Notes under the pieces: model-generated
What the model was told of the DNA's origin: nothing
The model's input: the letters and a program-made list of their open reading frames with translations, nothing else
Database searches by the model: none
Part shown: piece after piece, positions 42,582 through 51,334 of the stretch
How positions within the stretch are numbered: the stretch's first letter is position 1
How the letters are laid out: each line of letters begins with the position of its first letter
Program-made: the position numbers and the translations under genes
From: Bacteroides fragilis NCTC 9343
Lineage (GTDB): Bacteria; Bacteroidota; Bacteroidia; Bacteroidales; Bacteroidaceae
Assembly (NCBI RefSeq): GCF_000025985.1
Contig: NC_003228.3
Location: 4,278,001 to 4,342,000 of the forward strand
DNA length: 64,000 nt
Direction of reading: 5' to 3'

Positions 42582-43643
42582 ATGAAACGAATCCGAGCTA
42601 TATACAACGATAAATACCTCCTATCCACCCTCATCATCTCACTGGCAGTGGCGGTGCTTATCCATTTTCCCGAATCAGTCTCTCTTTTTGACGGATTTGA
42701 GAGTCATACCCTTTTTCCCGGGATGAAATTCGCTGATGTAGCCAACGAGATCCTCTTTACCTTTTTGTCATTGCTGATTCTGTTTGCAGTCAACACCCGA
42801 CTGTTTCATTTCAATCAGACCTCAATGAAAATCACATGGCAAAAGATTATTCTCTCTTTTGTACTAACCTGGATATTAAGCAATTTCCTGGGACAATGCT
42901 TTGTATATTTGCACAAGACATTTGATATTCCCGCTATAGATGCCATGGTGCACCACTACCTGCATCCATTACGCGATTTCATTATGTCTAGCCTGGTGAC
43001 CAGCAGTTGCTATATCATCTACCTGATTCGTCGCCAACAACAAGTAATTGTTGAAAACGAACAATTAAAGGCAGAAAACATACGCAACCAGTTCGAAGTG
43101 CTGAAAAACCAACTGAACCCACACATGCTTTTCAATTCGCTCAATACGCTGCGTTCGCTCGTTCGTGAAAATCAAGACCGGGCACAAGATTACATCCAGG
43201 AGCTGTCACACGTACTACGATACACATTGCAAGGCAACGAGTCGCAATGCGTCACTCTACGTGAAGAAATGGACTTTGTGTCAGCCTACATCTTTCTCCT
43301 TAAAATGCGTTTTGAAGATAATCTGCGATTCGAGATCAATATAACTCATAATTCCGAAGAGTATTTGCTTCCTCCCATGTCCATACAGATGCTGATTGAA
43401 AATGCCGTAAAGCATAATGAAATCAGCAACCGCCGTCCTCTTACCATCACAATCGCGACCGATTCGGAAGAAGGACTCCTGGTAAGCAATCCCCTACAGT
43501 CTAAACTGACAGCTACAACCGGTACCGGCATTGGGCTGGTCAATCTCGACAAACGCTATCGCCTCTTGTTCCGACAAGAAATACAAATCACAGAAGACAG
43601 AAACTTCACCGTTCGTATACCCCTCATCCGGAAAGACCTATGA
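42582..43643 (+). CDS. LytS/YehU-type sensor histidine kinase
   Basis: A 353-residue membrane kinase. Four hydrophobic segments lie in the first 150 residues. A short coiled linker (about 160-180) leads to the His_kinase domain with LKNQLNPHMLFNSLNTLRSLV, where the phosphorylated His is H187 or so. The ATPase region contains LPPMSIQMLIENAVKHN and GTGIGLVNLDKRY. It pairs with the LytTR regulator whose start overlaps its stop by four bases (ATGA). Position after the metal pump suggests that the pair controls the pump or responds to envelope metal stress; this is inference. The start at 42582 is chosen because it is the first ATG; an upstream GTG would add eight residues. Confidence 0.87.
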   Translation: MKRIRAIYNDKYLLSTLIISLAVAVLIHFPESVSLFDGFESHTLFPGMKFADVANEILFTFLSLLILFAVNTRLFHFNQTSMKITWQKIILSFVLTWILSNFLGQCFVYLHKTFDIPAIDAMVHHYLHPLRDFIMSSLVTSSCYIIYLIRRQQQVIVENEQLKAENIRNQFEVLKNQLNPHMLFNSLNTLRSLVRENQDRAQDYIQELSHVLRYTLQGNESQCVTLREEMDFVSAYIFLLKMRFEDNLRFEINITHNSEEYLLPPMSIQMLIENAVKHNEISNRRPLTITIATDSEEGLLVSNPLQSKLTATTGTGIGLVNLDKRYRLLFRQEIQITEDRNFTVRIPLIRKDL

Positions 43644-44419
43644 AAGCAATCATCATTGAAGACGAAAAAGCAGCGGTACGAAACCTGACTTCACTACTCG
43701 GTGAAGTCTGCCCGCAAATAGAAATCGTAACGGAACTCGACAGTATCGCCGATACCATCGAGTGGTTCACCGATCATTCAATGCCCGATCTGGTATTTAT
43801 GGATATCCACCTGGCAGATGGGTCGGCATTTGAGATCTTTGAACACGTCCACATCACCTGCCCCATCATTTTCACTACTGCCTATGACGAATATGCCTTA
43901 CGGGCTTTCAAAGTCAACAGCATCGATTATTTACTGAAACCTATCGGAAGACAGGATATAGAACAGGCATTAGAAAAACTGACCCTGTTCAGTTCCGGCA
44001 ATTCCAAACCTACCGGTCCGGAAACAAACGAACTTGTGAACCTGATGCGTATGTTAAAAAAGCAGGAAAGCTATAAAACCCATTTCCTGATTCCGATAAA
44101 AGGCGATAAACTGCTCCCCGTTTCGGTTGATATGATCCTGTTGTTCTACATCAGAGATTGCCAGGTGAAAGCTGTTCTGACAGACGGGACGGAATATTCA
44201 TTCCCACAAACCCTCGACGAATTGACCGAATGTCTGGACCCGACACTCTTTTTCCGGGCCAACCGCCAATATCTCCTTTCACGGGAAGCCATCAAGGATA
44301 TAGACCTCTGGTTCAACAGTCGTCTTTCCATCAATCTTCGTCATTCGGTATCAGGAGAGAAGATTTTAGTCAGTAAAGCACGTGTAGCTGAATTTAAAGA
44401 GTGGTTCAGCGTTAAATAA
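43640..44419 (+). CDS. LytTR-family response regulator
   Basis: A 259-residue regulator. The receiver domain (1-120) has IIEDEKAA, the phosphorylated Asp in DLVFMDIHLADGSAFE (D55), TTAYDEYA and the Lys in SIDYLLKPIG. The LytTR DNA-binding domain spans about 150-255 (FLIPIKGDKLLPVSVDMI, FFRANRQYLLSREAI). LytTR regulators bind paired imperfect direct repeats. It is coupled by ATGA to the kinase gene. Its target is probably the upstream pump operon or itself. Confidence 0.9.
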   Translation: MKAIIIEDEKAAVRNLTSLLGEVCPQIEIVTELDSIADTIEWFTDHSMPDLVFMDIHLADGSAFEIFEHVHITCPIIFTTAYDEYALRAFKVNSIDYLLKPIGRQDIEQALEKLTLFSSGNSKPTGPETNELVNLMRMLKKQESYKTHFLIPIKGDKLLPVSVDMILLFYIRDCQVKAVLTDGTEYSFPQTLDELTECLDPTLFFRANRQYLLSREAIKDIDLWFNSRLSINLRHSVSGEKILVSKARVAEFKEWFSVK

Positions 44420-44451
44420 TTAAGGAATAAAAAACAAATATTAATGCACGC

Positions 44452-44482
44452 TTGCAGAATACTCCTACAAGCCGTATCTTTG
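44452..44482 (+). promoter_or_regulatory. Promoter of the hydrogenase operon
   Basis: TTGC (44452-44455) and TATCTTTG (44475-44482) are 19 bases apart, a good Bacteroides promoter. The ATG of the hydrogenase follows 25 bases later. Confidence 0.75.
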
Positions 44483-44507
44483 TAACCCTAATTCTAAATA
44501 CTCAAAT

Positions 44508-45977
44508 ATGGCTTTCACCAACAACGTAATGATTGTGCGCCACAAGTTGCTGGCTAAATTGGTAAATCTCTGGAAAGAGAACAAATTAACGAATGAAATT
44601 GACAGACTTCCCATTGAACTGAGCCCTCGCCGTTCACGCCCGCTCGGACGCTGCTGTATCCACAAAGAGCGTGCTGTATACAAATATAAACTTTTCCCGT
44701 TGTTGGGTTTCGATATGACAGACGAAACGGACGAGCTCACTTCACTTTCGGAATACGCACGCCAGGCGTTGGAACGTAAAAACAAACAGAAAGAAAATAT
44801 ACTCTGCGTCATCGATGAAGCTTGTTCATCTTGCGTACAGGTTAACTATGAGGTGACCAACCTCTGCCGTGGTTGTGTAGCCCGCAGTTGCTATATGAAC
44901 TGCCCCAAGGATGCCATCCGTTTCCGAAAAAACGGACAGGCAAAGATTGACCACGACGCTTGTATCAGTTGCGGGAAGTGCCATCAAAGCTGTCCGTACC
45001 ACGCCATCGTATTCATTCCGGTTCCTTGCGAAGAAGCCTGTCCCGTGAAAGCTATCAGCAAAGACGAGAACGGTATCGAACATATTGATGAGAGCAAATG
45101 TATCTACTGTGGCAAGTGCCTCAATGCTTGTCCTTTCGGAGCCATTTTCGAGATTTCCCAGGCTTTTGATGTCCTTGAAGGCATCCGTAGCGGTGAAAAG
45201 ATGATAGCGATACCTGCTCCCTCTATACTCGGACAATTCAACACATCCATCGAAGCAGTATACGGAGCACTTCGCCAGATGGGATTTGCCGATGTAGTCG
45301 AAGTGGCGCAGGGAGCTATGGACACCGTAAGTCACGAAGCTGCCGAACTGAAAGAAAAGCTAGAGGAAGGACAGCCGTTTATGACAACCTCTTGCTGCCC
45401 GTCTTACATCGAATTAGTGAACAAGCACATACCGGGAATGAAGCCTTATGTTTCTTCTACGGGATCCCCGATGTATTATGCCGCCCGCATCGCCAAGGAA
45501 CGCCACCCGGATGCAAAGATCGTGTTTATCGGCCCGTGTGTGGCCAAACGTAAAGAAGCCCGCCGCGATGAATGCGTAGACTATATACTTACTTTTGAGG
45601 AAATGGCTTCGATCTTTGAGGGACTGGACATCCAACTTGAACAGACACAGCCATTCTCAGTACTCTATACTTCGGTACGCGAGGCACACGGTTTTGCTCA
45701 GGCAGGTGGTGTAATGGGAGCTATTAAGGCCTACTTAGGCGAAGAGGCTAAGAAATTCTCCGCTATCCAGGTCTCGGACCTGAACAAGAAAAACATAGGC
45801 TTGCTGCGTGCTGCTGCCAAAACAGGCAAAGCACAAGGACAGTTCATTGAAGTCATGGCCTGCGAAGGCGGATGTATCAGCGGCCCCAGTGCCCATAATG
45901 ACGCTATCGGTGGACGCCGGCAGTTGAACCAGGAACTGATAAAACGCCGTGAATCATATGAAGAAACTCATAGATAA
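44508..45977 (+). CDS. [FeFe]-hydrogenase, monomeric, group B-like
   Basis: A 489-residue hydrogenase. The N-terminal half carries many Cys in ferredoxin-like clusters, including CISCGKCHQSCPYHAI and CIYCGKCLNACPFGAI. The H-cluster motifs follow: L1 TTSCCPSY (C296, C297), L2 GPCVAKRKEA (C344) and L3 EVMACEGGCISGP (C452, C456). L1 and L2 differ from the group A forms (TSCCPxW, MPCxxKxxE), which places it in the ferredoxin-linked group B. It should catalyse reversible proton reduction with reduced ferredoxin during fermentation. A conserved N-terminal segment (LPIELSPRRSRPLGRCCIHKERA) precedes the clusters. It overlaps hydE by 20 bases. Confidence 0.88.
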   Translation: MAFTNNVMIVRHKLLAKLVNLWKENKLTNEIDRLPIELSPRRSRPLGRCCIHKERAVYKYKLFPLLGFDMTDETDELTSLSEYARQALERKNKQKENILCVIDEACSSCVQVNYEVTNLCRGCVARSCYMNCPKDAIRFRKNGQAKIDHDACISCGKCHQSCPYHAIVFIPVPCEEACPVKAISKDENGIEHIDESKCIYCGKCLNACPFGAIFEISQAFDVLEGIRSGEKMIAIPAPSILGQFNTSIEAVYGALRQMGFADVVEVAQGAMDTVSHEAAELKEKLEEGQPFMTTSCCPSYIELVNKHIPGMKPYVSSTGSPMYYAARIAKERHPDAKIVFIGPCVAKRKEARRDECVDYILTFEEMASIFEGLDIQLEQTQPFSVLYTSVREAHGFAQAGGVMGAIKAYLGEEAKKFSAIQVSDLNKKNIGLLRAAAKTGKAQGQFIEVMACEGGCISGPSAHNDAIGGRRQLNQELIKRRESYEETHR

Positions 45978-46995
45978 ATTAAGGGAGGAGCGCACCCTCA
46001 CCTCCGAAGAGTTCGCACACCTGTTGTCGCACTATGATGATGAAGCCTTGGCATACATCAATCAGCAGGCACGGGAAGTAGCGACCGTACACTTCGGACA
46101 GGGAGTCTACATACGCGGACTGATCGAAATAAGTAATTATTGCCGGAATAACTGCAACTATTGCGGTATCCGGAAAGACAATTGGCGAGCCGATCGCTAC
46201 CGACTCAGTAAGGAGATGATTTGGGATTGTTGCGAACATGGCTACAAACTCGGATTCCGCTCATTCGTTCTCCAGGGAGGCGAAGATCCGAAACGGTCGG
46301 ACAATGATATGGAGGAGATCATTGCGGAAATCCGCCGGCGATATCCCGAATGTGCCATCACGCTGTCTATCGGTGAAAAACCGGCGAAAGCTTACGAACG
46401 CTATTTTATGAAAGGCGCCGATCGGTATCTGTTACGCCACGAAACATTCAACAGAGGGCATTACTACTGTCTGCACCCCTATGAAATGTCCAACGAAAGA
46501 CGTATCAAATGCCTTCAGGAACTCAAACGAATCGGTTTCCAGACCGGGACAGGCATCATGGTGGGAACCCCTCATCAAAGAGTGGAATTTCTGATAGAGG
46601 ATATACGTTTTATTGAAAACTTCCAACCGGAAATGATTGGTATCGGACCTTTTATCCCTCATCAGCGAACCCCATTCTGTGACGAAAAAGCAGGCAGTGT
46701 AGAGCTGACCTTGTTACTGCTCTCTATCTTCAGGCTGATGCATCCCAAGGCACTGATCCCTTCGACAACTGCGTTGGCAAGCCTGGCACCGGACGGCAGA
46801 ATACGGGGTATTCTTGCCGGCGCCAATGTGGTCATGCCCAATCTGTCGCCTATCATTGTAAGAAACAAATATAACCTGTACGACCAGAAAGTAGCTTTCG
46901 GTGCCGAAGCGGCCGAAGGACTGGCCTTATTGGAAAAGCAACTGACAGCGGTCGGATATCACATCGACTACAGCCGGGGAGATTATAACAACTAA
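45958..46995 (+). CDS. hydE: [FeFe]-hydrogenase maturase HydE
   Basis: A 345-residue radical SAM enzyme. The cluster motif is CRNNCNYC (C62, C66, C69) in GLIEISNYCRNNCNYCGIR, with LQGGEDP and IMVGTPHQ further on. HydE processes an iron-cysteine complex on the way to the di-iron subsite of the H-cluster. The ATG at 45958 is chosen over a GTG at 45949; either overlaps the hydrogenase gene, so the two are translationally coupled. Confidence 0.92.
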   Translation: MKKLIDKLREERTLTSEEFAHLLSHYDDEALAYINQQAREVATVHFGQGVYIRGLIEISNYCRNNCNYCGIRKDNWRADRYRLSKEMIWDCCEHGYKLGFRSFVLQGGEDPKRSDNDMEEIIAEIRRRYPECAITLSIGEKPAKAYERYFMKGADRYLLRHETFNRGHYYCLHPYEMSNERRIKCLQELKRIGFQTGTGIMVGTPHQRVEFLIEDIRFIENFQPEMIGIGPFIPHQRTPFCDEKAGSVELTLLLLSIFRLMHPKALIPSTTALASLAPDGRIRGILAGANVVMPNLSPIIVRNKYNLYDQKVAFGAEAAEGLALLEKQLTAVGYHIDYSRGDYNN

Positions 46996-47007
46996 TCAAC
47001 AAAAGAC

Positions 47008-48426
47008 ATGTATAAAGTAGATTCACCTGATGCTGTCGACTTTATTAACCATCAGGAAATTATTGAAACACTGGAGTATGCCCGCACCCATCGGAATGAC
47101 CGGGAACTTATCCGAAATTTAATAGAGAAAGCCCGCCTTTGTAAGGGGCTCACCCACCGGGAAGCCGCCATATTGCTGGAATGTGCTGAAGAAGATCTTA
47201 CTAAAGAGATTTTTCATCTTGCCAAAGAGATCAAGCAAAAATTCTATGGCAACCGCATCGTCATGTTTGCTCCGCTTTACTTATCCAACTATTGTGTCAA
47301 TGGTTGTGTGTACTGCCCGTATCATCTCAAAAATAAAACCATCATCCGCAAAAAGTTAACTCAGGAAGAGATATGCCGGGAAGTTATTGCCCTGCAAGAT
47401 ATGGGACACAAACGCCTGGCACTCGAAGCCGGTGAAGACCCTGTGCGTAACTCAATCGATTATATACTCGAATCAATCCGTACCATCTACAGTATCCATC
47501 ATAAAAACGGAGCTATCCGCCGGGTAAACGTGAACATTGCCGCCACTACGGTAGAGAATTATCGCAAGCTGAAAGATGCAGGTATCGGTACATATATCCT
47601 CTTTCAAGAGACATATCATAAAGAGAATTACGAACAGCTGCATCCCACCGGGCCCAAAAGCAACTATGCCTATCATACCGAGGCCATGGACCGTGCCATG
47701 CAAGGAGGAATCGATGATGTAGGCATGGGAGTCCTGTTCGGCCTGAATACATACCGCTATGATTTTGTAGGATTGCTGATGCATGCCGAACACTTGGAAG
47801 CCGTTTATGGCGTGGGACCGCATACCATAAGCGTTCCCCGCATCTGCTCGGCCGATGACATAAATGCCGAAGACTTTGAAAATGCCATCTCTGACGAGAT
47901 CTTCCAAAAGATAGTAGCCGTTATTCGCATCAGCGTACCCTACACAGGCATGATTATTTCCACACGAGAATCGCAAAAGACCCGTGAAAAAGTGCTTGAC
48001 TTAGGTATTTCGCAGATCAGCGGAGGATCACGGACCAGTGTAGGCGGTTATGCCGAAGCAGAAACTCCGGAAGAGAACTCCGCCCAATTCGATGTCAGCG
48101 ACACCCGGACACTGGACGAAGTGGTCAACTGGTTACTGAAACTGGGCTATATTCCCAGCTTCTGTACAGCCTGTTATCGTGCCGGACGCACGGGTGACCG
48201 GTTTATGTCACTTGTCAAATCGGGACAAATAGCCAACTGCTGTTCCCCTAATGCACTGATAACCTTACAGGAATATCTGGAAGATTATGCCTCGGAAGAG
48301 ACGAAAGCTCGCGGAGTAGCCATGATAAAGCAAGAAATGCAACATATCCCCAACCCTAAAATCCGAGAACGGGCTTTAGAAAACCTGAAGCAAATTGCGG
48401 CAGGAGAAAGGGACTTCAGGTTTTGA
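47008..48426 (+). CDS. hydG: [FeFe]-hydrogenase maturase HydG (tyrosine lyase)
   Basis: A 472-residue radical SAM tyrosine lyase. The cluster motif is CVNGCVYC (C96, C100, C103) and the C-terminal auxiliary cluster motif is CTACYRAGRTGDRFM with later NCCSPNAL. HydG splits tyrosine and delivers CO and CN to iron for the H-cluster. The C-terminal CxxC extension separates it from ThiH. It lies 12 bases after hydE and overlaps hydF by four bases. Confidence 0.93.
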   Translation: MYKVDSPDAVDFINHQEIIETLEYARTHRNDRELIRNLIEKARLCKGLTHREAAILLECAEEDLTKEIFHLAKEIKQKFYGNRIVMFAPLYLSNYCVNGCVYCPYHLKNKTIIRKKLTQEEICREVIALQDMGHKRLALEAGEDPVRNSIDYILESIRTIYSIHHKNGAIRRVNVNIAATTVENYRKLKDAGIGTYILFQETYHKENYEQLHPTGPKSNYAYHTEAMDRAMQGGIDDVGMGVLFGLNTYRYDFVGLLMHAEHLEAVYGVGPHTISVPRICSADDINAEDFENAISDEIFQKIVAVIRISVPYTGMIISTRESQKTREKVLDLGISQISGGSRTSVGGYAEAETPEENSAQFDVSDTRTLDEVVNWLLKLGYIPSFCTACYRAGRTGDRFMSLVKSGQIANCCSPNALITLQEYLEDYASEETKARGVAMIKQEMQHIPNPKIRERALENLKQIAAGERDFRF

Positions 48427-49598
48427 AAACGTCGCCCCGCTCCAATCGCCTGCACATTGCCTTGTTTGGTAAACGAAACAGTGGCAAGTCGTCATTGATC
48501 AATGCATTGACCAATCAAAACGCTGCTTTGGTATCGGACATCGCCGGTACCACTACCGACCCTGTATATCAACCGATGGAAATACATGGTATCGGTCCGT
48601 GTGTATTCATCGATACAGCCGGATTCGACGATGAAGGTGAACTGGGCTCCCTACGTATCGAACGAACCTTACAAGCTGCGGACAAAGCCGACATCGCACT
48701 GATGGTTTGTTGCGATACGGAACTTTCCGAAGAGCAACGATGGATAGAGTTACTGAAAGAGAGGAATATCCCCTACCTGTTGGTACTGAATAAAGCCGAT
48801 CTGTTAGAGAAACCGGATGAAGTCGCCGATAAATTGGAACAACAGACAGGACAACACCCTTTAATTGTCAGTGCCAAAGAAAAAACGGGCATAGACTCAA
48901 TCCGTCAGTCTATTCTTCATCGGTTACCGGAACTTAACGAGCAACCGGATATTGTGGGAGATTTGGCCAACGAAGGCGATGTGGTACTACTCGTGATGCC
49001 ACAGGATATACAGGCTCCTAAAGGGCGACTTATCCTGCCACAAGTACAAACACTACGCGAACTTCTTGACAAAAAATGCATCACCTTGAGCTGCACAACC
49101 GACCAGTTGGACAATGCCCTCAAAGCCTTGTCAGTTCCCCCCTCATTGATCATTACCGATTCGCAGGTTTTCAGAACCGTCTACGAAAAGAAACCGCCAC
49201 AGAGCCGGCTAACCTCCTTCTCGGTATTATTTGCCCGCTACAAGGGAGACATTGACTACTATACCGAAGGAGCGTATATCATCGACCAACTGACAGAAAA
49301 TTCCCGGGTCCTGATAGCCGAAGCCTGTACTCATGCTCCACTGTCCGAAGACATCGGCAGAGTGAAACTTCCACGAATGTTGCGCAAACGTATCGGAGAG
49401 AAACTGCATATCGACATTGTTTCCGGAAATGATTTTCCTAAGGACCTGAATTGCTACGACCTGATTATTCATTGCGGAGCCTGCATGTTCAATCGCAAAC
49501 ATGTCCTGAATCGGATAGTCAAAGCTAAAGCACAAGGTGTCCCAATGACTAACTATGGAATAGTTATCGCATATATCAATGGCATTCCTTTCCACTGA
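48423..49598 (+). CDS. hydF: [FeFe]-hydrogenase maturase HydF (GTPase scaffold)
   Basis: A 391-residue protein. The GTPase domain has the P-loop GKRNSGKSSL (15-24), the switch Thr in AGTTTDP, DTAGFDDEG and NKAD. A dimerisation domain follows, and the C-terminal cluster-binding domain has CTHAPLSEDIGR and HCGACMFNRKH, giving the CxH...HCxxC ligands. HydF carries the di-iron precursor to the hydrogenase. Translation starts with TTG at 48423, inside the hydG stop region (TTTTGA), so it is tightly coupled. A strong terminator follows. Confidence 0.92.
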   Translation: MKTSPRSNRLHIALFGKRNSGKSSLINALTNQNAALVSDIAGTTTDPVYQPMEIHGIGPCVFIDTAGFDDEGELGSLRIERTLQAADKADIALMVCCDTELSEEQRWIELLKERNIPYLLVLNKADLLEKPDEVADKLEQQTGQHPLIVSAKEKTGIDSIRQSILHRLPELNEQPDIVGDLANEGDVVLLVMPQDIQAPKGRLILPQVQTLRELLDKKCITLSCTTDQLDNALKALSVPPSLIITDSQVFRTVYEKKPPQSRLTSFSVLFARYKGDIDYYTEGAYIIDQLTENSRVLIAEACTHAPLSEDIGRVKLPRMLRKRIGEKLHIDIVSGNDFPKDLNCYDLIIHCGACMFNRKHVLNRIVKAKAQGVPMTNYGIVIAYINGIPFH

Positions 49599-49602
49599 CA
49601 AC

Positions 49603-49642
49603 AAACGCCTTATGAGACACGATCGTATTTCATAAGGCGTTT
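49603..49642 (+). terminator. Terminator of the hydrogenase operon
   Basis: AAACGCCTTATG (49603-49614) pairs perfectly with CATAAGGCGTTT (49631-49642). It starts five bases after the hydF stop. Confidence 0.75.
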
Positions 49643-49718
49643 ATGCTCCTGTCATCTAATGAAACCAAAAACTTGAAATTTATTCAAAGAGTCTGATATA
49701 ATAAAACAGTTAATAATA

Positions 49719-50918
49719 TTATTTTATCTTATATATGATGAAAATCGGATTTTCATTGGCATTTCTTTTTTGCAATTCTTGTGGTACAGTAATTTGAGTT
49801 TGTTCTTTAAATGTTTCTATCTCATAAGGTGTAACAACCTGTACCAAATTATTTCCTAAGACACGTCCCCATACCGGGAACCGGTTATGCCCCTTACTAC
49901 CTACCATACCTAACTGCATATTGATATCAGCCAAGTTATAAGCACTTGTCTCAGGGATATCACACTGCTCCACAACAGTTTCTCCACTGTGTTTGTCCAC
50001 CGAAGCCACATAATACTTCTCATTCAGCATCATGCGCAGATAAAAACGGCGAGGCGTCTCAAAAATATCACTTACAAAAATATCACCGTTAGCAGGGAAT
50101 CTTTTAATATCGCGAATATTGAGCCCACGAATAACCTCTTCATCCGAATTGCTTAGACCGGCCACTAAAACAGGCTGTATGGTGTCTGCCGACAAACGGT
50201 AAATGGTATCATTGCTAGCTGTTTTAAACAAGACTGACGCCTGCTTCCCATCCGAAGGTGAACCCATTACTCCAAAAGTAAAGCCTGAATCTTCACGGGG
50301 TACCAACGGCGAATAGAAATCGTTTTTGGTAATTATCGCCTCACCGTCCTCTTGAAATACCCCAATACCAAAACTACCGTTCTGAAACGGCATAAGAGGC
50401 ATAGCGATGGCACCAATGCGCTTGTTACCAAGGTGATGAGCATAAATAATGGGAGAATTTACAGGCAGGTCTTCCACAAACGTGCCTTCCAATGTATATA
50501 TGCCAACCTTATTGCCGATAACATAGAAACGATTATCAGCCTCATCAGCCTGTATAAAACCTATCATACCATTAAAGTCATCGGGACCTTGGCCTTGGCG
50601 AAGGAATGTACGTAAAAAGTGTCCTTGACGATCGAACAGTACGATACGGGCTTCCTTGCCCACCAATACATAAATGTATTTGCTTGTGATGGCAAAGTCT
50701 ACCACACCGTCTATCAATGAGGCATCATCATTGGTCATTTCCAAAGGGATATATTCAACTGACTCTATCTCATCAGCAATAGACAAAGTTGCCGGCGAAT
50801 TAAGTGCATCACGAACGGAAGCGGTTAACAGACCTGTTTGGTCGACTTGATTTAAATTACAAGATGCCAAAACAAAAACGCCAATGGCAACCATGAAAAA
50901 AGACTTTGTGTTCATCAT
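49719..50918 (-). CDS. Six-bladed beta-propeller lipoprotein
   Basis: A 399-residue lipoprotein (lipobox VLASC, C20). The sequence IESVEYIPLEMTNDDASLIDGV, followed by blades such as ARIVLFDRQGHFLRTFLRQGQGPDDFNG and NRFYVIGNKVGIYTLEG, is the pattern of the Bacteroides 6-bladed beta-propeller family (BF2992-like). These are probably surface or periplasmic binding proteins of unknown ligand. It is monocistronic, with a -7 box (TATCTTTG on the minus strand, 50940-50947) 22 bases upstream of the start. Confidence 0.8.
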   Translation of the reverse strand: MMNTKSFFMVAIGVFVLASCNLNQVDQTGLLTASVRDALNSPATLSIADEIESVEYIPLEMTNDDASLIDGVVDFAITSKYIYVLVGKEARIVLFDRQGHFLRTFLRQGQGPDDFNGMIGFIQADEADNRFYVIGNKVGIYTLEGTFVEDLPVNSPIIYAHHLGNKRIGAIAMPLMPFQNGSFGIGVFQEDGEAIITKNDFYSPLVPREDSGFTFGVMGSPSDGKQASVLFKTASNDTIYRLSADTIQPVLVAGLSNSDEEVIRGLNIRDIKRFPANGDIFVSDIFETPRRFYLRMMLNEKYYVASVDKHSGETVVEQCDIPETSAYNLADINMQLGMVGSKGHNRFPVWGRVLGNNLVQVVTPYEIETFKEQTQITVPQELQKRNANENPIFIIYKIK

Positions 50919-50939
50919 GTTTTAAAGTTATATTTTGGT

Positions 50940-50947
50940 CAAAGATA
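50940..50947 (-). promoter_or_regulatory. -7 box of the beta-propeller lipoprotein gene
   Basis: TATCTTTG on the minus strand, perfect match to TAnnTTTG, 22 bases before the ATG at 50918. Confidence 0.6.
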
Positions 50948-51087
50948 CAGAACATTTGTTATTTATCATTTCTTTTTCCGGATATTTTTCCATGAATCCA
51001 CAAAACATATAAAGCTGAAATTCCTATATTTGTAATAAAAAAAAGATTACTTTCCAAAAGTATTATAACTAAAAAAATCTTTTACTT

Positions 51088-51168
51088 TTACTTATATTTC
51101 TCCGGAATCTTCCTCTCGATGATGGCATCAAATACCCGTGACAACTCTTTAATAACCAAAAAACATTT
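51088..51168 (-). pseudogene. Possible gene remnant (C-terminal fragment)
   Basis: A 26-codon open stretch on the minus strand encodes KCFLVIKELSRVFDAIIERK, then IPEKYK and TAA. It has coding-like amphipathic character but no start codon and a frame that breaks upstream. It lies in the 416-base gap 50919-51334, which otherwise holds the promoter at 50940 and two hairpins (51198-51232 and 51284-51302). I do not recognise the parent family. Confidence 0.3.
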
Positions 51169-51197
51169 CTGTCACTTGAAAATTGGGTAATATAATT

Positions 51198-51302
51198 AGG
51201 CTGTGAATGTCAAATGATAACATTCACAGCCTATCACTATCCAACTAACTTTCAGTAGGATATATTACCTAAAATATATAGTTCCGGTTCTAATAAAACC
51301 GG
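51198..51302 (-). terminator. Two hairpins after the GH35 gene
   Basis: CCGGTT (51284-51289) pairs with AACCGG (51297-51302), and on the minus strand is followed by AACTATATATTTT. Further on, AGGCTGTGAATG (51198-51209) pairs perfectly with CATTCACAGCCT (51221-51232). Neither has a long T-run, but together they probably end the GH35 transcript. Confidence 0.5.
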
Positions 51303-51334
51303 CTATTCACTTTCTCTATAGAACAATACCTCTG

